A DNA stretch of 34,361 nt. Source: Campylobacterales bacterium (GTDB lineage: Bacteria; Campylobacterota; Campylobacteria; Campylobacterales; QNZT01). The notes below the pieces were generated by a model. The model was not told the origin of the DNA. It ran no database searches and saw nothing but the letters and a program-made list of their open reading frames with translations. Numbering within the stretch: position 1 is the stretch's first letter; every line of letters begins with the position of its first letter. Shown here in pieces: positions 1-9,544 of the stretch. A program made the translations under genes and the position numbers. The DNA lies in assembly GCA_026994915.1 (NCBI GenBank), contig JALWPY010000199.1:1-34361 (forward strand), given 5' to 3'.

Positions 1-1119
1 GAACCACTCAACTTCGATCTCGGTCTCAAAGCCGGACTCACTTCTCTCAACAATGAAAATGGCTGGCATTTTGAAAAGATGACACTGGTAGTTGACGGCA
101 CATTCGATCTGGGATATGCCATATTTCCAAGGATCGATCTCTCCTATGTCAACGTGGATGAAAAAAAGGGGAGCGTCAATTCTCTCTGGCAACTGGCACT
201 TGATGGTTTGTATGATTTTGAAATGACACCTGACTATCCGGTCGATCTCTATCTCTTTGGGGGAATAGGGTATGAATATGTCAGCGGTTCGAGAAAAGGA
301 TTCGAGAGTCAGTTCTTTCTGCAGGGAGGTGGCGGATTAAAATATCCGGTCAATCAAAACTTTTCTCTCGTTACAGAATTTAAAGCACTCCAGATGCTCG
401 ACAGCAGTCACAGTGATGAAGATAGCGAATATCAGGTACTCATCGGTGTAAGCATGCCCTTTCATATCGAGACACGGGTAGTTCCCGATGCTGACGGCGA
501 TGGAGTGCTGAATGCTGACGATCTCTGTCCAAATACCCCTCCGGGTGTTCAGGTCAATGCAGATGGATGTCCCGTCATTCTCAAAAAGAAAAAAAAGCAG
601 CCCCGGAATAATGTGGAGAAAATTGAAAAGATTGAAAAACCAATGCCGGTAACAGCGAAAAAACCGGTACCACCGGTGCATAAACCCACTGTTCTCGATC
701 ACGACCATGACGGAGTACCTGATAGTATGGACAGATGTCCCCATACTCCTGCGGGTTTCAATGTTGACAAGAACGGCTGTGGTATTAAAAAGAGACTGGA
801 AGTCCATTTTGAAAGTAATTCCACGACACTGACTCCTGCATCGATGCAGAAAATCCGTGAATTTGCTGCCTATCTGAAACGCATGAAGCATGTCTCAGTG
901 ACAATCGAAGGCTATACCGACAGCAGCGGAGATCCGAAAAAAAATATGCAACTCTCTCAGCAACGTGCCAATGCAGTTAAATCAGCGCTGATCAAAGCGG
1001 GTGTGAAAGCTTCGAGAATCACGGCGGTGGGAAAAGGGGCGCTCAATCCGATCGCCGACAACGACACACCTGAAGGACGAGCTAAAAATCGCAGAATCGA
1101 AGCGATAATACATCAGTAA
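1..1119 (+). CDS. OmpA-family outer membrane protein with thrombospondin type 3-like repeats (5' truncated by window edge)
   Basis: Frame 1 is open from base 1 (EPLNFDLGLKAGLTS...), before the listed ATG at 79. Two TSP3-like Ca-binding segments (DADGDGVLNADDLCPNTP; DHDHDGVPDSMDRCPHTP). C-terminal OmpA/MotB domain (VTIEGYTDSSGDPKKNMQLSQQRANAVKSAL...GKGALNPIADNDTPEGRAKNRRIEAII). Confidence 0.93.
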   Translation, partial: EPLNFDLGLKAGLTSLNNENGWHFEKMTLVVDGTFDLGYAIFPRIDLSYVNVDEKKGSVNSLWQLALDGLYDFEMTPDYPVDLYLFGGIGYEYVSGSRKGFESQFFLQGGGGLKYPVNQNFSLVTEFKALQMLDSSHSDEDSEYQVLIGVSMPFHIETRVVPDADGDGVLNADDLCPNTPPGVQVNADGCPVILKKKKKQPRNNVEKIEKIEKPMPVTAKKPVPPVHKPTVLDHDHDGVPDSMDRCPHTPAGFNVDKNGCGIKKRLEVHFESNSTTLTPASMQKIREFAAYLKRMKHVSVTIEGYTDSSGDPKKNMQLSQQRANAVKSALIKAGVKASRITAVGKGALNPIADNDTPEGRAKNRRIEAIIHQ

Positions 1120-1129
1120 GGAGAGGTAA

Positions 1130-2272
1130 ATGATGCAGATTTTACATAAGAGCGGGAGCGTAATTGCCATATTTGCAGCGGCGGCCTTACTGGCAGGTTG
1201 TGGTGGAAACAGAAGTACTCTCTATGATGCCAATGGTCAGAAAGTACATACCTCTTCGGGATCGAAATGGATCTATGAAACCGACGGGGGCAGGGAGATG
1301 CTGGCGAACAATTTTGTCTACATTCCGGGTGGATTTGACGTCGATGAAGACGGGGTCGACGAAAGCGGCTTCTGGCTTGCCAGATATGAGGCGAGGGAGA
1401 GTAATGAGAGTGTTACCGCAACAGGATTTGGGAACGTCGATGACTTGATCCGTAATCATTTTATGATCTACAACAAGCAGAGTCAGAGATTCGATACGTT
1501 GCTTGCGCAGGATTCCGGGGCCTATCTGAAAAATCCGGTTGCTGAGATATTAGGATTTCATGCGGCGAGAGTGACTTTTACACCGGAGGGCAATGCTACT
1601 GGTTCTTATAGTGCGATTGAGGCTATTGTCGCATTGGAAAACTCACAGATACGCGGTGCCGGGTGGCATATCTCACTGCCAAGCGAGAAACAGTGGATGC
1701 AGCTGGTGAAACTGATTATCAACAATAAAGAGAACTGGACAAGTGGAAAAGTGGGAGAGGGAAAACTCTTTCAGGGGCTTAAATATGGTTCTTCCGACCG
1801 ACGCTATTTTGTCATCAGCAACGGTTTTCTTGGAAAAGATAGGCATGTCCCTGAGAACTATACGACCAGGGTCTATGACCTCTCTGGCAATGTTGCCGAG
1901 TGGACGAGCGGGATGATAGCCATCGACGACAGGTTTCTGGGAGGCAACAGCGGGGAAGTGGAGTATACCAGACTGGGGGCGGATACACCCCGATGGTGGC
2001 TTCCCATTCTGCAGGGTGACTCTTTTACACTCTCTTCTATCGATGGTGTGGGCAAATATTTCGACGGTTCGAACCTGGGTGGTACCTCCGACACGCTGAA
2101 TATCACAGGTAGTACAGGTTTTGTGGATGGTTATGCAGTCGTGGTGCGGGGTGGTTCCAAAGCCCGCGGAGATCAGACACTGACAGGTATCAGTGCTGTC
2201 AAACTCGAATATGGTCCCGGTTTTAAAGATCCTTCTGTCGGGTTCAGGGGAGCGAGCGACTATATCGAGTAA
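1130..2272 (+). CDS. Lipoprotein with formylglycine-generating-enzyme-like (SUMF1/FGE-sulfatase) domain
   Basis: Lipobox LLAGC near N-terminus; FGE-type motifs VYDLSGNVAEWTSG, VVVRGGSKARG, GFRGAS; 10 bp after the OmpA gene. Confidence 0.8.
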   Translation: MMQILHKSGSVIAIFAAAALLAGCGGNRSTLYDANGQKVHTSSGSKWIYETDGGREMLANNFVYIPGGFDVDEDGVDESGFWLARYEARESNESVTATGFGNVDDLIRNHFMIYNKQSQRFDTLLAQDSGAYLKNPVAEILGFHAARVTFTPEGNATGSYSAIEAIVALENSQIRGAGWHISLPSEKQWMQLVKLIINNKENWTSGKVGEGKLFQGLKYGSSDRRYFVISNGFLGKDRHVPENYTTRVYDLSGNVAEWTSGMIAIDDRFLGGNSGEVEYTRLGADTPRWWLPILQGDSFTLSSIDGVGKYFDGSNLGGTSDTLNITGSTGFVDGYAVVVRGGSKARGDQTLTGISAVKLEYGPGFKDPSVGFRGASDYIE

Positions 2273-2335
2273 TTGAAAAGTTTTGCCATTTTGCCGATAT
2301 TGTACTCTGAATGAGACAAAAAGGCAAATAGCGGT

Positions 2336-3484
2336 ATGCAGTTTTTCAATGACAAACGCAATATTACACAATCGGACGCCAATGTCCGGTTGATTGCGGC
2401 GATGCTGGTGGGAATCTACTGTTTGATTTCCCAGCACTATACTTTGCTCCTGCTCTCTTTTTTTCTGGTTTTTACAGCCGTCAATCGTTCTTGCATCGTT
2501 TATCACTGGTTGGGTATCAATAACAAACTCCGACTGAAAAACTTTTATACGTCGTTTCTCCCGACCTACAATCCTCTTCCCGTCTATATCTTCAGTGTGG
2601 ATGGTGAGATACTTTTCCAAAATGATGCTTCTGCGGAGCTTTTGCCAGATGTACGACATTTGCGGGATCTGGGTGTGCAGATGCATGCAATCGGCGAAAG
2701 TATCGAACACCATTGCAAGGGCAGAGTGTTTCAGGTTTCTTCAAAATATATTTATGAGATCGATGCAATTTTTACCTATATCTCCGATATCACCAGTGTC
2801 TGGGAACTCAATCATGAGATCGAAGAGACACAGATGGAGATTATCAATACAATGGGTATGATCGGAGAAAGTCGTTCAAGAGAGACAGGCAATCATGTCA
2901 AACGTGTTGCTGCCTATTCGAAATTACTGGCATTGAAATATGGCCTCAGTGAAAAAGAAGCGGAGCTACTCGCTATCGCAAGTCCTATGCATGATATTGG
3001 GAAAGTGGGGATACCAGACGAGATATTGCACAAACCGGGCAAACTGACACAGGATGAGTTGGAGATCATGAAGCGTCATGCCGAAATCGGGTATGAGATG
3101 CTCAGACACTCCGAACGCCCGATTCTGAAAGCGGCTGCGATTGTGGCGTATGAGCATCACGAGAAGTTCGATGGCAGTGGTTATCCGCGAGGATTAAAGG
3201 GAGGAGAGATCCACATCTTTGGCCGTATCACCGCTGTCGCTGATGTTTTCGATGCACTCGGAAGTGACAGATGTTACAAGAAAGCCTGGCCACTGGAGAA
3301 GATTGTCGCACTTTTCAAAGAGGAGCGGGGCAGGCACTTCGATCCTGTACTGGTCGATCTGCTGCTCGATAATCTGGATGAGTTTATTGTGATTCGTGAC
3401 AGATACAGGGATGAAGTGCCCCTATCTGAACAGGATGCAGAGACAAAAGCTCCGGCGACAACAGGCGAGATGGTTGCCGCCTGA
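2336..3484 (+). CDS. Membrane-anchored HD-GYP domain protein (putative c-di-GMP phosphodiesterase) with PAS-like region
   Basis: N-terminal TM segments; HDIGK and HHEKFDGSGYP signatures of HD-GYP. Confidence 0.9.
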   Translation: MQFFNDKRNITQSDANVRLIAAMLVGIYCLISQHYTLLLLSFFLVFTAVNRSCIVYHWLGINNKLRLKNFYTSFLPTYNPLPVYIFSVDGEILFQNDASAELLPDVRHLRDLGVQMHAIGESIEHHCKGRVFQVSSKYIYEIDAIFTYISDITSVWELNHEIEETQMEIINTMGMIGESRSRETGNHVKRVAAYSKLLALKYGLSEKEAELLAIASPMHDIGKVGIPDEILHKPGKLTQDELEIMKRHAEIGYEMLRHSERPILKAAAIVAYEHHEKFDGSGYPRGLKGGEIHIFGRITAVADVFDALGSDRCYKKAWPLEKIVALFKEERGRHFDPVLVDLLLDNLDEFIVIRDRYRDEVPLSEQDAETKAPATTGEMVAA

Positions 3485-3487
3485 AAC

Positions 3488-4432
3488 TTAGAAGTTATGC
3501 ATATCTGAATCGTCGTAAGGATCCAGATGAATCAGAATATGCCACTGACTTTCGGGGTCGATCTTCTTGATCTTCTCTTCGATCGCGTCGGAGATACGGT
3601 GCGCCTGAAGCAGTTGCATTTCAGGTTTGAGTACAATGTGCATCTCGACAAATTTGTATTTGCCCGCATAACGTGTTTTAAGAAAATGAAAGTCGGTAAC
3701 ACGGGGATCTTTTTTGACGATATCGATGATCTTTTCGACCTCTTCCTCCGGGAGTGAGACATCGAGCAGGACATGCGTTCCCTCTTCGACCAGTTCATAC
3801 GCCTCTTTGATGATATAGATACCGATCGCTGCACCAAAGAGGATATCGATCCAGTACCAGTCCGTAAAGTAGATAATCGCCAGAGAGAGGAGTACAGCAC
3901 CGTTGCTGTAGAGGTCGGTCTTGTAGTGGAGCAGATCCGCGCGGATGACCATATTGTTGGTCTTTTTGACGACATAGGCGAGAAAAGCGACCAGTATGCC
4001 CACGATGACGATGGAGACACCCATGACGGCGATAGAGAGGCTGATATGGGTGACGCTCTCTTTGTGGATGAACTTCTGCACCGATTCGTAAAGGATGAAA
4101 AAGCCCGACCCCATAACCACGAGCCCTTCCAGGGTGGCGGCAAGCGCTTCGACCTTTCCGTAGCCGAACTGGAACTGTTCGTCGGGACTCTTATCGGAGA
4201 GGCGAATCGCCAGAAAGTTGAAGACCGAAACGAACATATCCATGATCGAATCTACTGCGGAGGCGAGCAGGGCGACCGACCCGCTCATGATACCCACGGT
4301 CAGTTTGATGATCGCCAGAATCAGTGAAAGGCCCGTCGCGACAAGCGGCGCGCGTTTTTCGAGTTTGCTGCTTTTGTGCACGGGCGGTTTGATCACATGC
4401 GGATCATGAGTATCTACGAGATCGACAGCCAT
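3488..4432 (-). CDS. Cation diffusion facilitator (CDF/FieF-type) transporter
   Basis: Multi-TM protein with SGSVALLASAVDSIMDMFVSVFNFLAIR and C-terminal cytoplasmic CDF dimerization domain. Confidence 0.92.
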   Translation of the reverse strand: MAVDLVDTHDPHVIKPPVHKSSKLEKRAPLVATGLSLILAIIKLTVGIMSGSVALLASAVDSIMDMFVSVFNFLAIRLSDKSPDEQFQFGYGKVEALAATLEGLVVMGSGFFILYESVQKFIHKESVTHISLSIAVMGVSIVIVGILVAFLAYVVKKTNNMVIRADLLHYKTDLYSNGAVLLSLAIIYFTDWYWIDILFGAAIGIYIIKEAYELVEEGTHVLLDVSLPEEEVEKIIDIVKKDPRVTDFHFLKTRYAGKYKFVEMHIVLKPEMQLLQAHRISDAIEEKIKKIDPESQWHILIHLDPYDDSDMHNF

Positions 4433-4498
4433 AAAAACTCCTTCTTTTGAGCTATTTTATCAAAAGTTACTGTAAACGGGATGTGTACCGCGTGTGGA

Positions 4499-4888
4499 TC
4501 AGGCTATTTTGAGTGATTTGGCCCACTGCTCCATCGTCTCATGTGCACTCTGTGCGGGTGCCTCCATGAACTCTATGATGAAGTGCTCTTTTGTTTCACA
4601 GACACCGATCGAACGCGGGCGCACAGCTGCGACTTTGGTGCCGGGGATCTCAGGACCGAAGCAGAAGATGATATTTTGCATATCGAGAATTTCAGGGTTG
4701 ATTGTACCACCATGATTTTTTGTGTGGCGGTAGTGGTCAAATGTGGCGATATAGGCCGCAATGGGGTGTGCCTCTATCTTCTCTTTGAAGTAGGTGAGGA
4801 TTTCCGGTACACTTTTTTGATGGATCTCTGTCTTATTCAGTTCGAGTGTCCAGATGGGATATTTCTCTTTGAAAGTACTCTGTTTCAT
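4499..4888 (-). CDS. Conserved hypothetical protein
   Basis: 129 aa ORF with coding-like composition, no TM. Family not recognised with certainty. Confidence 0.65.
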   Translation of the reverse strand: MKQSTFKEKYPIWTLELNKTEIHQKSVPEILTYFKEKIEAHPIAAYIATFDHYRHTKNHGGTINPEILDMQNIIFCFGPEIPGTKVAAVRPRSIGVCETKEHFIIEFMEAPAQSAHETMEQWAKSLKIA

Positions 4889-4959
4889 GTTCTGTTCCTT
4901 ATGATTTTGTTAAGGCATGATTATAGGGTCTGTTACATAAAAACTACACAAAAAAGTAC

Positions 4960-4965
4960 TATAAT
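4960..4965 (+). promoter_or_regulatory. Sigma70-like -10 box (TATAAT) upstream of msrBA
   Basis: Exact TATAAT 28 bp upstream of the ATG at 4994. Confidence 0.55.
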
Positions 4966-4993
4966 TTTCTCTCGAAATGATAAAGGTTACATT

Positions 4994-5959
4994 ATGAAAA
5001 AAAATGTTTTAATAGTGCTGTTGCTGGTATTTGCCGGCTTTATTTTACTTCAGGGGGAAGAGAAGCAGATGGAGAAAAAAGAGGAACATACACAGAAAAC
5101 GACTTTCAAGAAACTGACGCCGGAAGAGGAGCGTGTCATCATCCATAAGGGTACTGAGATGCCCTATACCGGAAAGTATGATAAATTCTTCGGAAAGGGT
5201 ACCTATAAATGTAAACGATGCGGTACACCGCTCTATCGTTCGGAGGCAAAGTTCAATTCCGGTTGCGGATGGCCAAGTTTTGATGATGAGATTCCGGGAG
5301 CGGTTAAGCGTGTACCCGATGCCGACGGCAGGCGTACTGAGATTGTATGTGCCCATTGCGGGGCGCATCTGGGACATGTCTTTGAAGGGGAGCAGTTTAC
5401 ACCGAAAAATACCCGTCATTGTGTCAATTCTATCTCGCTGGAGTTCGTTCCCGACGAAGCGACGCACGAACAGACCAAAAAGGCCTATTTCGCAGGTGGT
5501 TGTTTCTGGGGTGTGGAGTACCACTTCGAGAAGCTTCCGGGTGTGATCAAAGCAGAGAGCGGTTACATGGGCGGACATAAAGAGCATCCGACCTATCAGG
5601 ATGTCTGCTACACAGATACCGGACATCTTGAAGTGGTGGAAGTGACTTATGACCCGACCAAAGTGGACTACGAGACGCTGGCAAAACTCTTTTTCGAGAT
5701 ACATGATCCGACACAGGCCAACGGACAGGGGCCGGACATAGGGTCGCAGTACCTCTCAGCAGTTTTTTACAATGATGAGAAAGAGAAGGAGACTCTGGAG
5801 AAGTTGATCAGCATCCTGAAAGAGAAGGGGTATCATGTTGTAACGAAATTGCTCCCGGCCAAAGAGCACCCTTTCTACAGAGCAGAAGAGTATCATCAGG
5901 ACTACTACGAGAAGCACCACAAGCAGCCTTACTGCCATGCGTATACGAAGCGATTTTAA
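4994..5959 (+). CDS. Bifunctional peptide methionine sulfoxide reductase, MsrB-MsrA fusion with N-terminal signal/TM anchor
   Basis: The listed ORF begins at 4541, but the biological start is likely ATG 4994 (MKKNVLIVLLLVFAGFILLQG). MsrB zinc CxxC pairs (CKRC, CAHC) and RHCVNS; MsrA GCFWG. Confidence 0.93.
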   Translation: MKKNVLIVLLLVFAGFILLQGEEKQMEKKEEHTQKTTFKKLTPEEERVIIHKGTEMPYTGKYDKFFGKGTYKCKRCGTPLYRSEAKFNSGCGWPSFDDEIPGAVKRVPDADGRRTEIVCAHCGAHLGHVFEGEQFTPKNTRHCVNSISLEFVPDEATHEQTKKAYFAGGCFWGVEYHFEKLPGVIKAESGYMGGHKEHPTYQDVCYTDTGHLEVVEVTYDPTKVDYETLAKLFFEIHDPTQANGQGPDIGSQYLSAVFYNDEKEKETLEKLISILKEKGYHVVTKLLPAKEHPFYRAEEYHQDYYEKHHKQPYCHAYTKRF

Positions 5960-5973
5960 GCAGGGTGATAAGC

Positions 5974-5996
5974 AGAGAACCGGCTAACGGTTCTCT
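5974..5996. terminator. Hairpin terminator candidate between convergent genes
   Basis: AGAGAACCG-GCTAA-CGGTTCTCT, perfect 9 bp stem, just after msrBA. It also contains the last codon and stop of the minus-strand gene. Confidence 0.6.
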
Positions 5997-6718
5997 TTGA
6001 GTTTGAGCAGTTTCTCTCTGTAGATTTTTATCTTTTCAAGCCAGGTTTGGGATTCCTCTTTGAGGGAAGCGATCTTCTTTTCCATCTCATTTTCCAGATT
6101 GTTCAGGAGCGCCTTTTTTTCCGCAAGTGTCGTTTCGAGTGATGCAAGCACTTCAGCAGCGCGATTTCTGTGGGCTTCATGCTCCTCTTTTTGTGCTTCT
6201 ATTCTCTTACTGCGAGCGATGATTTCATCCAGCTGTTCACTTTCCTGCGCGATCAGGTTTTGATGCGCCTCTATTTCATGGTGCTGACGCGTCTCCTCTT
6301 CCAGCAGACCGGTAACGCTTCTCTCTCCGATCTCTTTTTGCAGCTGTTCCTGTCGCTTATGCTGTGTGGAGAGCATAGAGTGCGTGGTAGCATAGGTGCG
6401 GCGTATCTCTTCGGTTTGTGACTCCAGGGCATTGCGTGTTTTTTCCGTCTCCCCGATCTTTTTTTCCAGTTGTGAGATTTCGTCGGTACGGGTTGCAATC
6501 TGATCCATCTCATCCTGAATCTTCTCCTGAAGTGTCAGGGTCTCCTCTTCGAGCTGTTTGGTCTCTTCCCCGGCTTTTCGGATCTCCTCTTCAAGTGTAC
6601 GCACTTCGGGCAGATAGAGCTCCCTGGACCTCGCCCATGCGTAGAGCAAGCCCGTGACAACACCTGTCAGCAGAACCAGTATGATACACTCTTTGAGGGT
6701 CATAATAATATCAAACAT
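5984..6718 (-). CDS. Membrane-anchored coiled-coil protein
   Basis: One N-terminal TM segment followed by ~200 aa of heptad-rich E/K/Q sequence. Confidence 0.75.
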   Translation of the reverse strand: MFDIIMTLKECIILVLLTGVVTGLLYAWARSRELYLPEVRTLEEEIRKAGEETKQLEEETLTLQEKIQDEMDQIATRTDEISQLEKKIGETEKTRNALESQTEEIRRTYATTHSMLSTQHKRQEQLQKEIGERSVTGLLEEETRQHHEIEAHQNLIAQESEQLDEIIARSKRIEAQKEEHEAHRNRAAEVLASLETTLAEKKALLNNLENEMEKKIASLKEESQTWLEKIKIYREKLLKLKENR

Positions 6719-7615
6719 TTAGTGCTCCTCTTTCGGCAGCTTTTTTTTGAAAAGTTTCTGAACGACTTGATCCACCATTCTGACTGCCTCATTTTTATGG
6801 ATAATCGATTCTATCTCCGCTGCTTTGTCCTCCGGCATCCTGAAGAGTTTCCGGATGAACGGATCCGTAATTCTGGCTGGATGAGTATCATGATGTTCGG
6901 CATACTCTTTGAAAGCAAATTCATAGTTCAGTGCTTCGATTTTGAGCGCGTCACGCTCTTTTTGCAATTTCTCTATGACCGGAGCAAATCGCCTCTCGAT
7001 AGCGGAAATCTTTTCGGTGATCGTATGGAGTAACGCTTTGGTATCGAAAATCTTCTCCTCCAGTGCTTTGGCCTCTTCCCTGAAGCTTTTTCGCAGTGCT
7101 TTGAGCCGTTCTATCTCCTGCAGGTAACTCTCCTGTAACGCTTTTTGATCAGAGAGCTTGGCTGCCAGTGCGGAGAGCGTCTGGGTATTTGCATCCAGAC
7201 GTTCCTGGATGGTATTGATCTCATCAAGCTCTTTTGAGAGTTGTTCGATCTGGGAACGGACTTTGAGCGTTTCACTCTCTTCCTCTTTGATCTTCTGCTG
7301 AAGCTCCTCTTTCTCGTGTTCGAGTGCGCTGATGTTTTCCATCAGAGTGGCTTGCTGATCCTCTAGTTTGGCATAAGCAGCATCTTTCTCTTCCATCTGA
7401 CGATGTACTTTCTCATATTGCAGCTGGGTGTGGTGGTTTTTGTCACTTGCTTCGGTACGTTGCTGCAGGATCTCTGCACGCCTAGATGTAAGATCACGGA
7501 TCTCCTCTTCATACTTCGCTTTCAGAGCCTTCGCCCGCCATAGATAGATGAGGTAAAATCCGACAATAAAGGCGACGATAAAGAGCAGGATCGCTATTTG
7601 CATAGATTGTGTCAT
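6719..7615 (-). CDS. Membrane-anchored coiled-coil protein (same architecture as its neighbour)
   Basis: N-terminal TM (IAILLFIVAFIVGFYLIYLW) followed by a long coiled coil; abuts the downstream gene (6718/6719). Confidence 0.75.
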   Translation of the reverse strand: MTQSMQIAILLFIVAFIVGFYLIYLWRAKALKAKYEEEIRDLTSRRAEILQQRTEASDKNHHTQLQYEKVHRQMEEKDAAYAKLEDQQATLMENISALEHEKEELQQKIKEEESETLKVRSQIEQLSKELDEINTIQERLDANTQTLSALAAKLSDQKALQESYLQEIERLKALRKSFREEAKALEEKIFDTKALLHTITEKISAIERRFAPVIEKLQKERDALKIEALNYEFAFKEYAEHHDTHPARITDPFIRKLFRMPEDKAAEIESIIHKNEAVRMVDQVVQKLFKKKLPKEEH

Positions 7616-7617
7616 GG

Positions 7618-8649
7618 CTATTCCCCTTTTTGGACCGTGATTTCGACACGTCTGTTTTCTTTTGCATACGGATTTTCACTGACCGGTCTCTCTTCCCCGT
7701 AGCCGATCGCTTCGATCGAAGGTACTTTGATCTTATGCTCAATGAGATAATCACGTACCGCTTCCGCACGTTGTTGACTCAGTCGCTTGTTGTAGGCAGC
7801 CGGGCCACTGGCATCTGTATGTCCTGCGACACGCAAACGTGCGATCTCTTCACTGTTTTTGTTGACGAGGTCGATAATCCGGTCAAGAAGTTTTTTACTG
7901 TCGAGCGTCAGTTCACTGCTGCCGGATTTGAAATAGATCGGTTGCTCTTTCAGCAGTTCATCGATCTGAGTCTGCGTCGTCTCTATGTTTTTTTGTTGCA
8001 GATCTACAAGCTCGGCTCCCCTCTCTTCAGGACTCTCTTCCTGCTGTACCACCGTTCCGGAAGGTCCATTTTCGCTTACGGTTTCCGCTTCAGAAGAGGG
8101 TGATTCGGAAGATTCTTCACTGGTCTCAGATGGCTGTATCACTTCCGCAGCAGTCGCTCCACTCTCACTGATTGCAGCGGTCTGGTTGGATTCAGATGAT
8201 TCTTCCGATGATTCGCTAGTTGCAGGAACTGCTGGCTCCTGCGTCGCTTCTGTCATGTTGGACTCTTCTTCTGCGGGTGTCGTTTTGGTAGCAGGCGCAG
8301 CCGCCGCTTCCTCAGTCTCTTCCGGAACCGTCACTTCCTCTGCTTGCGTCTCTGATGGAGTCGTTTCTGTCTGGGCTGCTTCCGGCTGCGATGCATTCTC
8401 CTCACCCTCTGTCAACTCCTGTTGCGCTTGCATAGTCGCTTCGCTTTCAGGTCCAGGTGTCGGGAGCGGCTGAGCGGCAGTGCTCTCTTGCTCTTCTCTC
8501 TCTTGAGAAACTGCGGCATGTGTTGGAATATTCTGCTGTGTGGCAGTTTCACTCAGTTTCTGTAGCTGGGGTGATTTTTCCTGGGTGCAAAACCATGCGA
8601 CCAGAGTCGCTGCGGCCAACCCTAGTAGTAAGATGAGCTTGCTTAACAT
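7618..8649 (-). CDS. Envelope protein with N-terminal anchor, long S/T/E-rich linker and C-terminal OmpA peptidoglycan-binding domain
   Basis: IYFKSGSSELTLDSKKLLDRIIDLV...VAGHTDASGPAAYNKRLSQQRAEAVRDYLI. Start placed at ATG 8649 because AAGGAGCG precedes it; the ORF track starts at 8682. Confidence 0.88.
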   Translation of the reverse strand: MLSKLILLLGLAAATLVAWFCTQEKSPQLQKLSETATQQNIPTHAAVSQEREEQESTAAQPLPTPGPESEATMQAQQELTEGEENASQPEAAQTETTPSETQAEEVTVPEETEEAAAAPATKTTPAEEESNMTEATQEPAVPATSESSEESSESNQTAAISESGATAAEVIQPSETSEESSESPSSEAETVSENGPSGTVVQQEESPEERGAELVDLQQKNIETTQTQIDELLKEQPIYFKSGSSELTLDSKKLLDRIIDLVNKNSEEIARLRVAGHTDASGPAAYNKRLSQQRAEAVRDYLIEHKIKVPSIEAIGYGEERPVSENPYAKENRRVEITVQKGE

Positions 8650-8739
8650 AGACGCTCCTTGGGGCAAATTGGCTTCAGACATAAGCCTGCATAATGTTTA
8701 ATGATACTGCAATTATCTGTTTATTGTGCTGAAATGTTT

Positions 8740-8782
8740 CGGTAAAGAAAAAAATTTTTGCTTTTTTTAACGTTCTTTACCG
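8740..8782. terminator. Inverted repeat overlapping the stop codon of the SdiA-regulated-like gene; possible terminator or processing hairpin
   Basis: CGGTAAAGAA ... TTCTTTACCG (10 bp arms). A-tract and T-tract inside can extend the stem. Confidence 0.4.
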
Positions 8783-9544
8783 CAGATGTAATCTCCTGCT
8801 GCTATACATGCGAATATGTCCGTTGTCATCGGAGAAAAAGATTTTTTTGTCCGGTCCGAAAGTGATGCCCTCCTGTGTGAACCTGGGGAGTTTCTGTTGC
8901 CAGTCTATCTCCTTTTTTGCCGGATTGTATCTGTAGAGTTTGTTATTGGTGTCACTTACCATGTAGAGATATCCGTCGTGCCATGCAAGGCCGGAGATAT
9001 CCTTTTTTCCCGGGTCGATGATTCCATCGATCATCACCTTCTTATGGCTGAGATCCCGGATCTTGACGATGACGGAAGGGTCTGTATGGGGATAGATATG
9101 CATAGACTGGTTACTGATGTAGACGCTTCCTTCAGGATCGATCGTGATGCCTTCAAAACCATGTTTTTTATCTTTTTTGAGCAGTCTCTTTCCCTGCCAT
9201 GTACGATTAACACGTATGTTTCGCACTACTGTAAGCGATCTTTTGTCGATGATGAGCAGTGCTTCCTTGCCCTCTGCTACGGCGAGCAGCCGGTTCCGTT
9301 TGGTGTCGCATGCGATGCCTTCCAGATCGTAGTCGCCGAGATGTTTTTTACGTTTGATGGTGCCATCGGGAGAAAGTTCATAGATATCTCCTTCATCGCC
9401 GACGACAAAGAGAGCGTTGGATGTTGGATCGTAACAGATACCGGAAGCTTCAGGTATATCTGCGATGACATGTTTGTGATGTTTTTTCTCTGCACAGGCA
9501 TTGAGCAGTAAGATTAGTATAATTAACAGATTTTTCAGGACCAC
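8777..9544 (-). CDS. SdiA-regulated-like beta-propeller lipoprotein
   Basis: Lipobox LNAC; propeller-like repeats (EASGICYDPTSNALFVVGDEGDIYEL..., LEGIACD..., FEGITIDPEGSVYISNQ, ISGLAWHDGYLYMVSD). Start placed at GTG 9544 after GAAGGAAG, overlapping the LMW-PTP stop. Confidence 0.8.
   Translation of the reverse strand: MVLKNLLIILILLLNACAEKKHHKHVIADIPEASGICYDPTSNALFVVGDEGDIYELSPDGTIKRKKHLGDYDLEGIACDTKRNRLLAVAEGKEALLIIDKRSLTVVRNIRVNRTWQGKRLLKKDKKHGFEGITIDPEGSVYISNQSMHIYPHTDPSVIVKIRDLSHKKVMIDGIIDPGKKDISGLAWHDGYLYMVSDTNNKLYRYNPAKKEIDWQQKLPRFTQEGITFGPDKKIFFSDDNGHIRMYSSRRLHLR

Noticed and set aside
1673-2713. 346 aa minus-strand ORF across the FGE-like and HD-GYP genes
   Set aside because: Spans two well-supported plus-strand genes; no domain signature.
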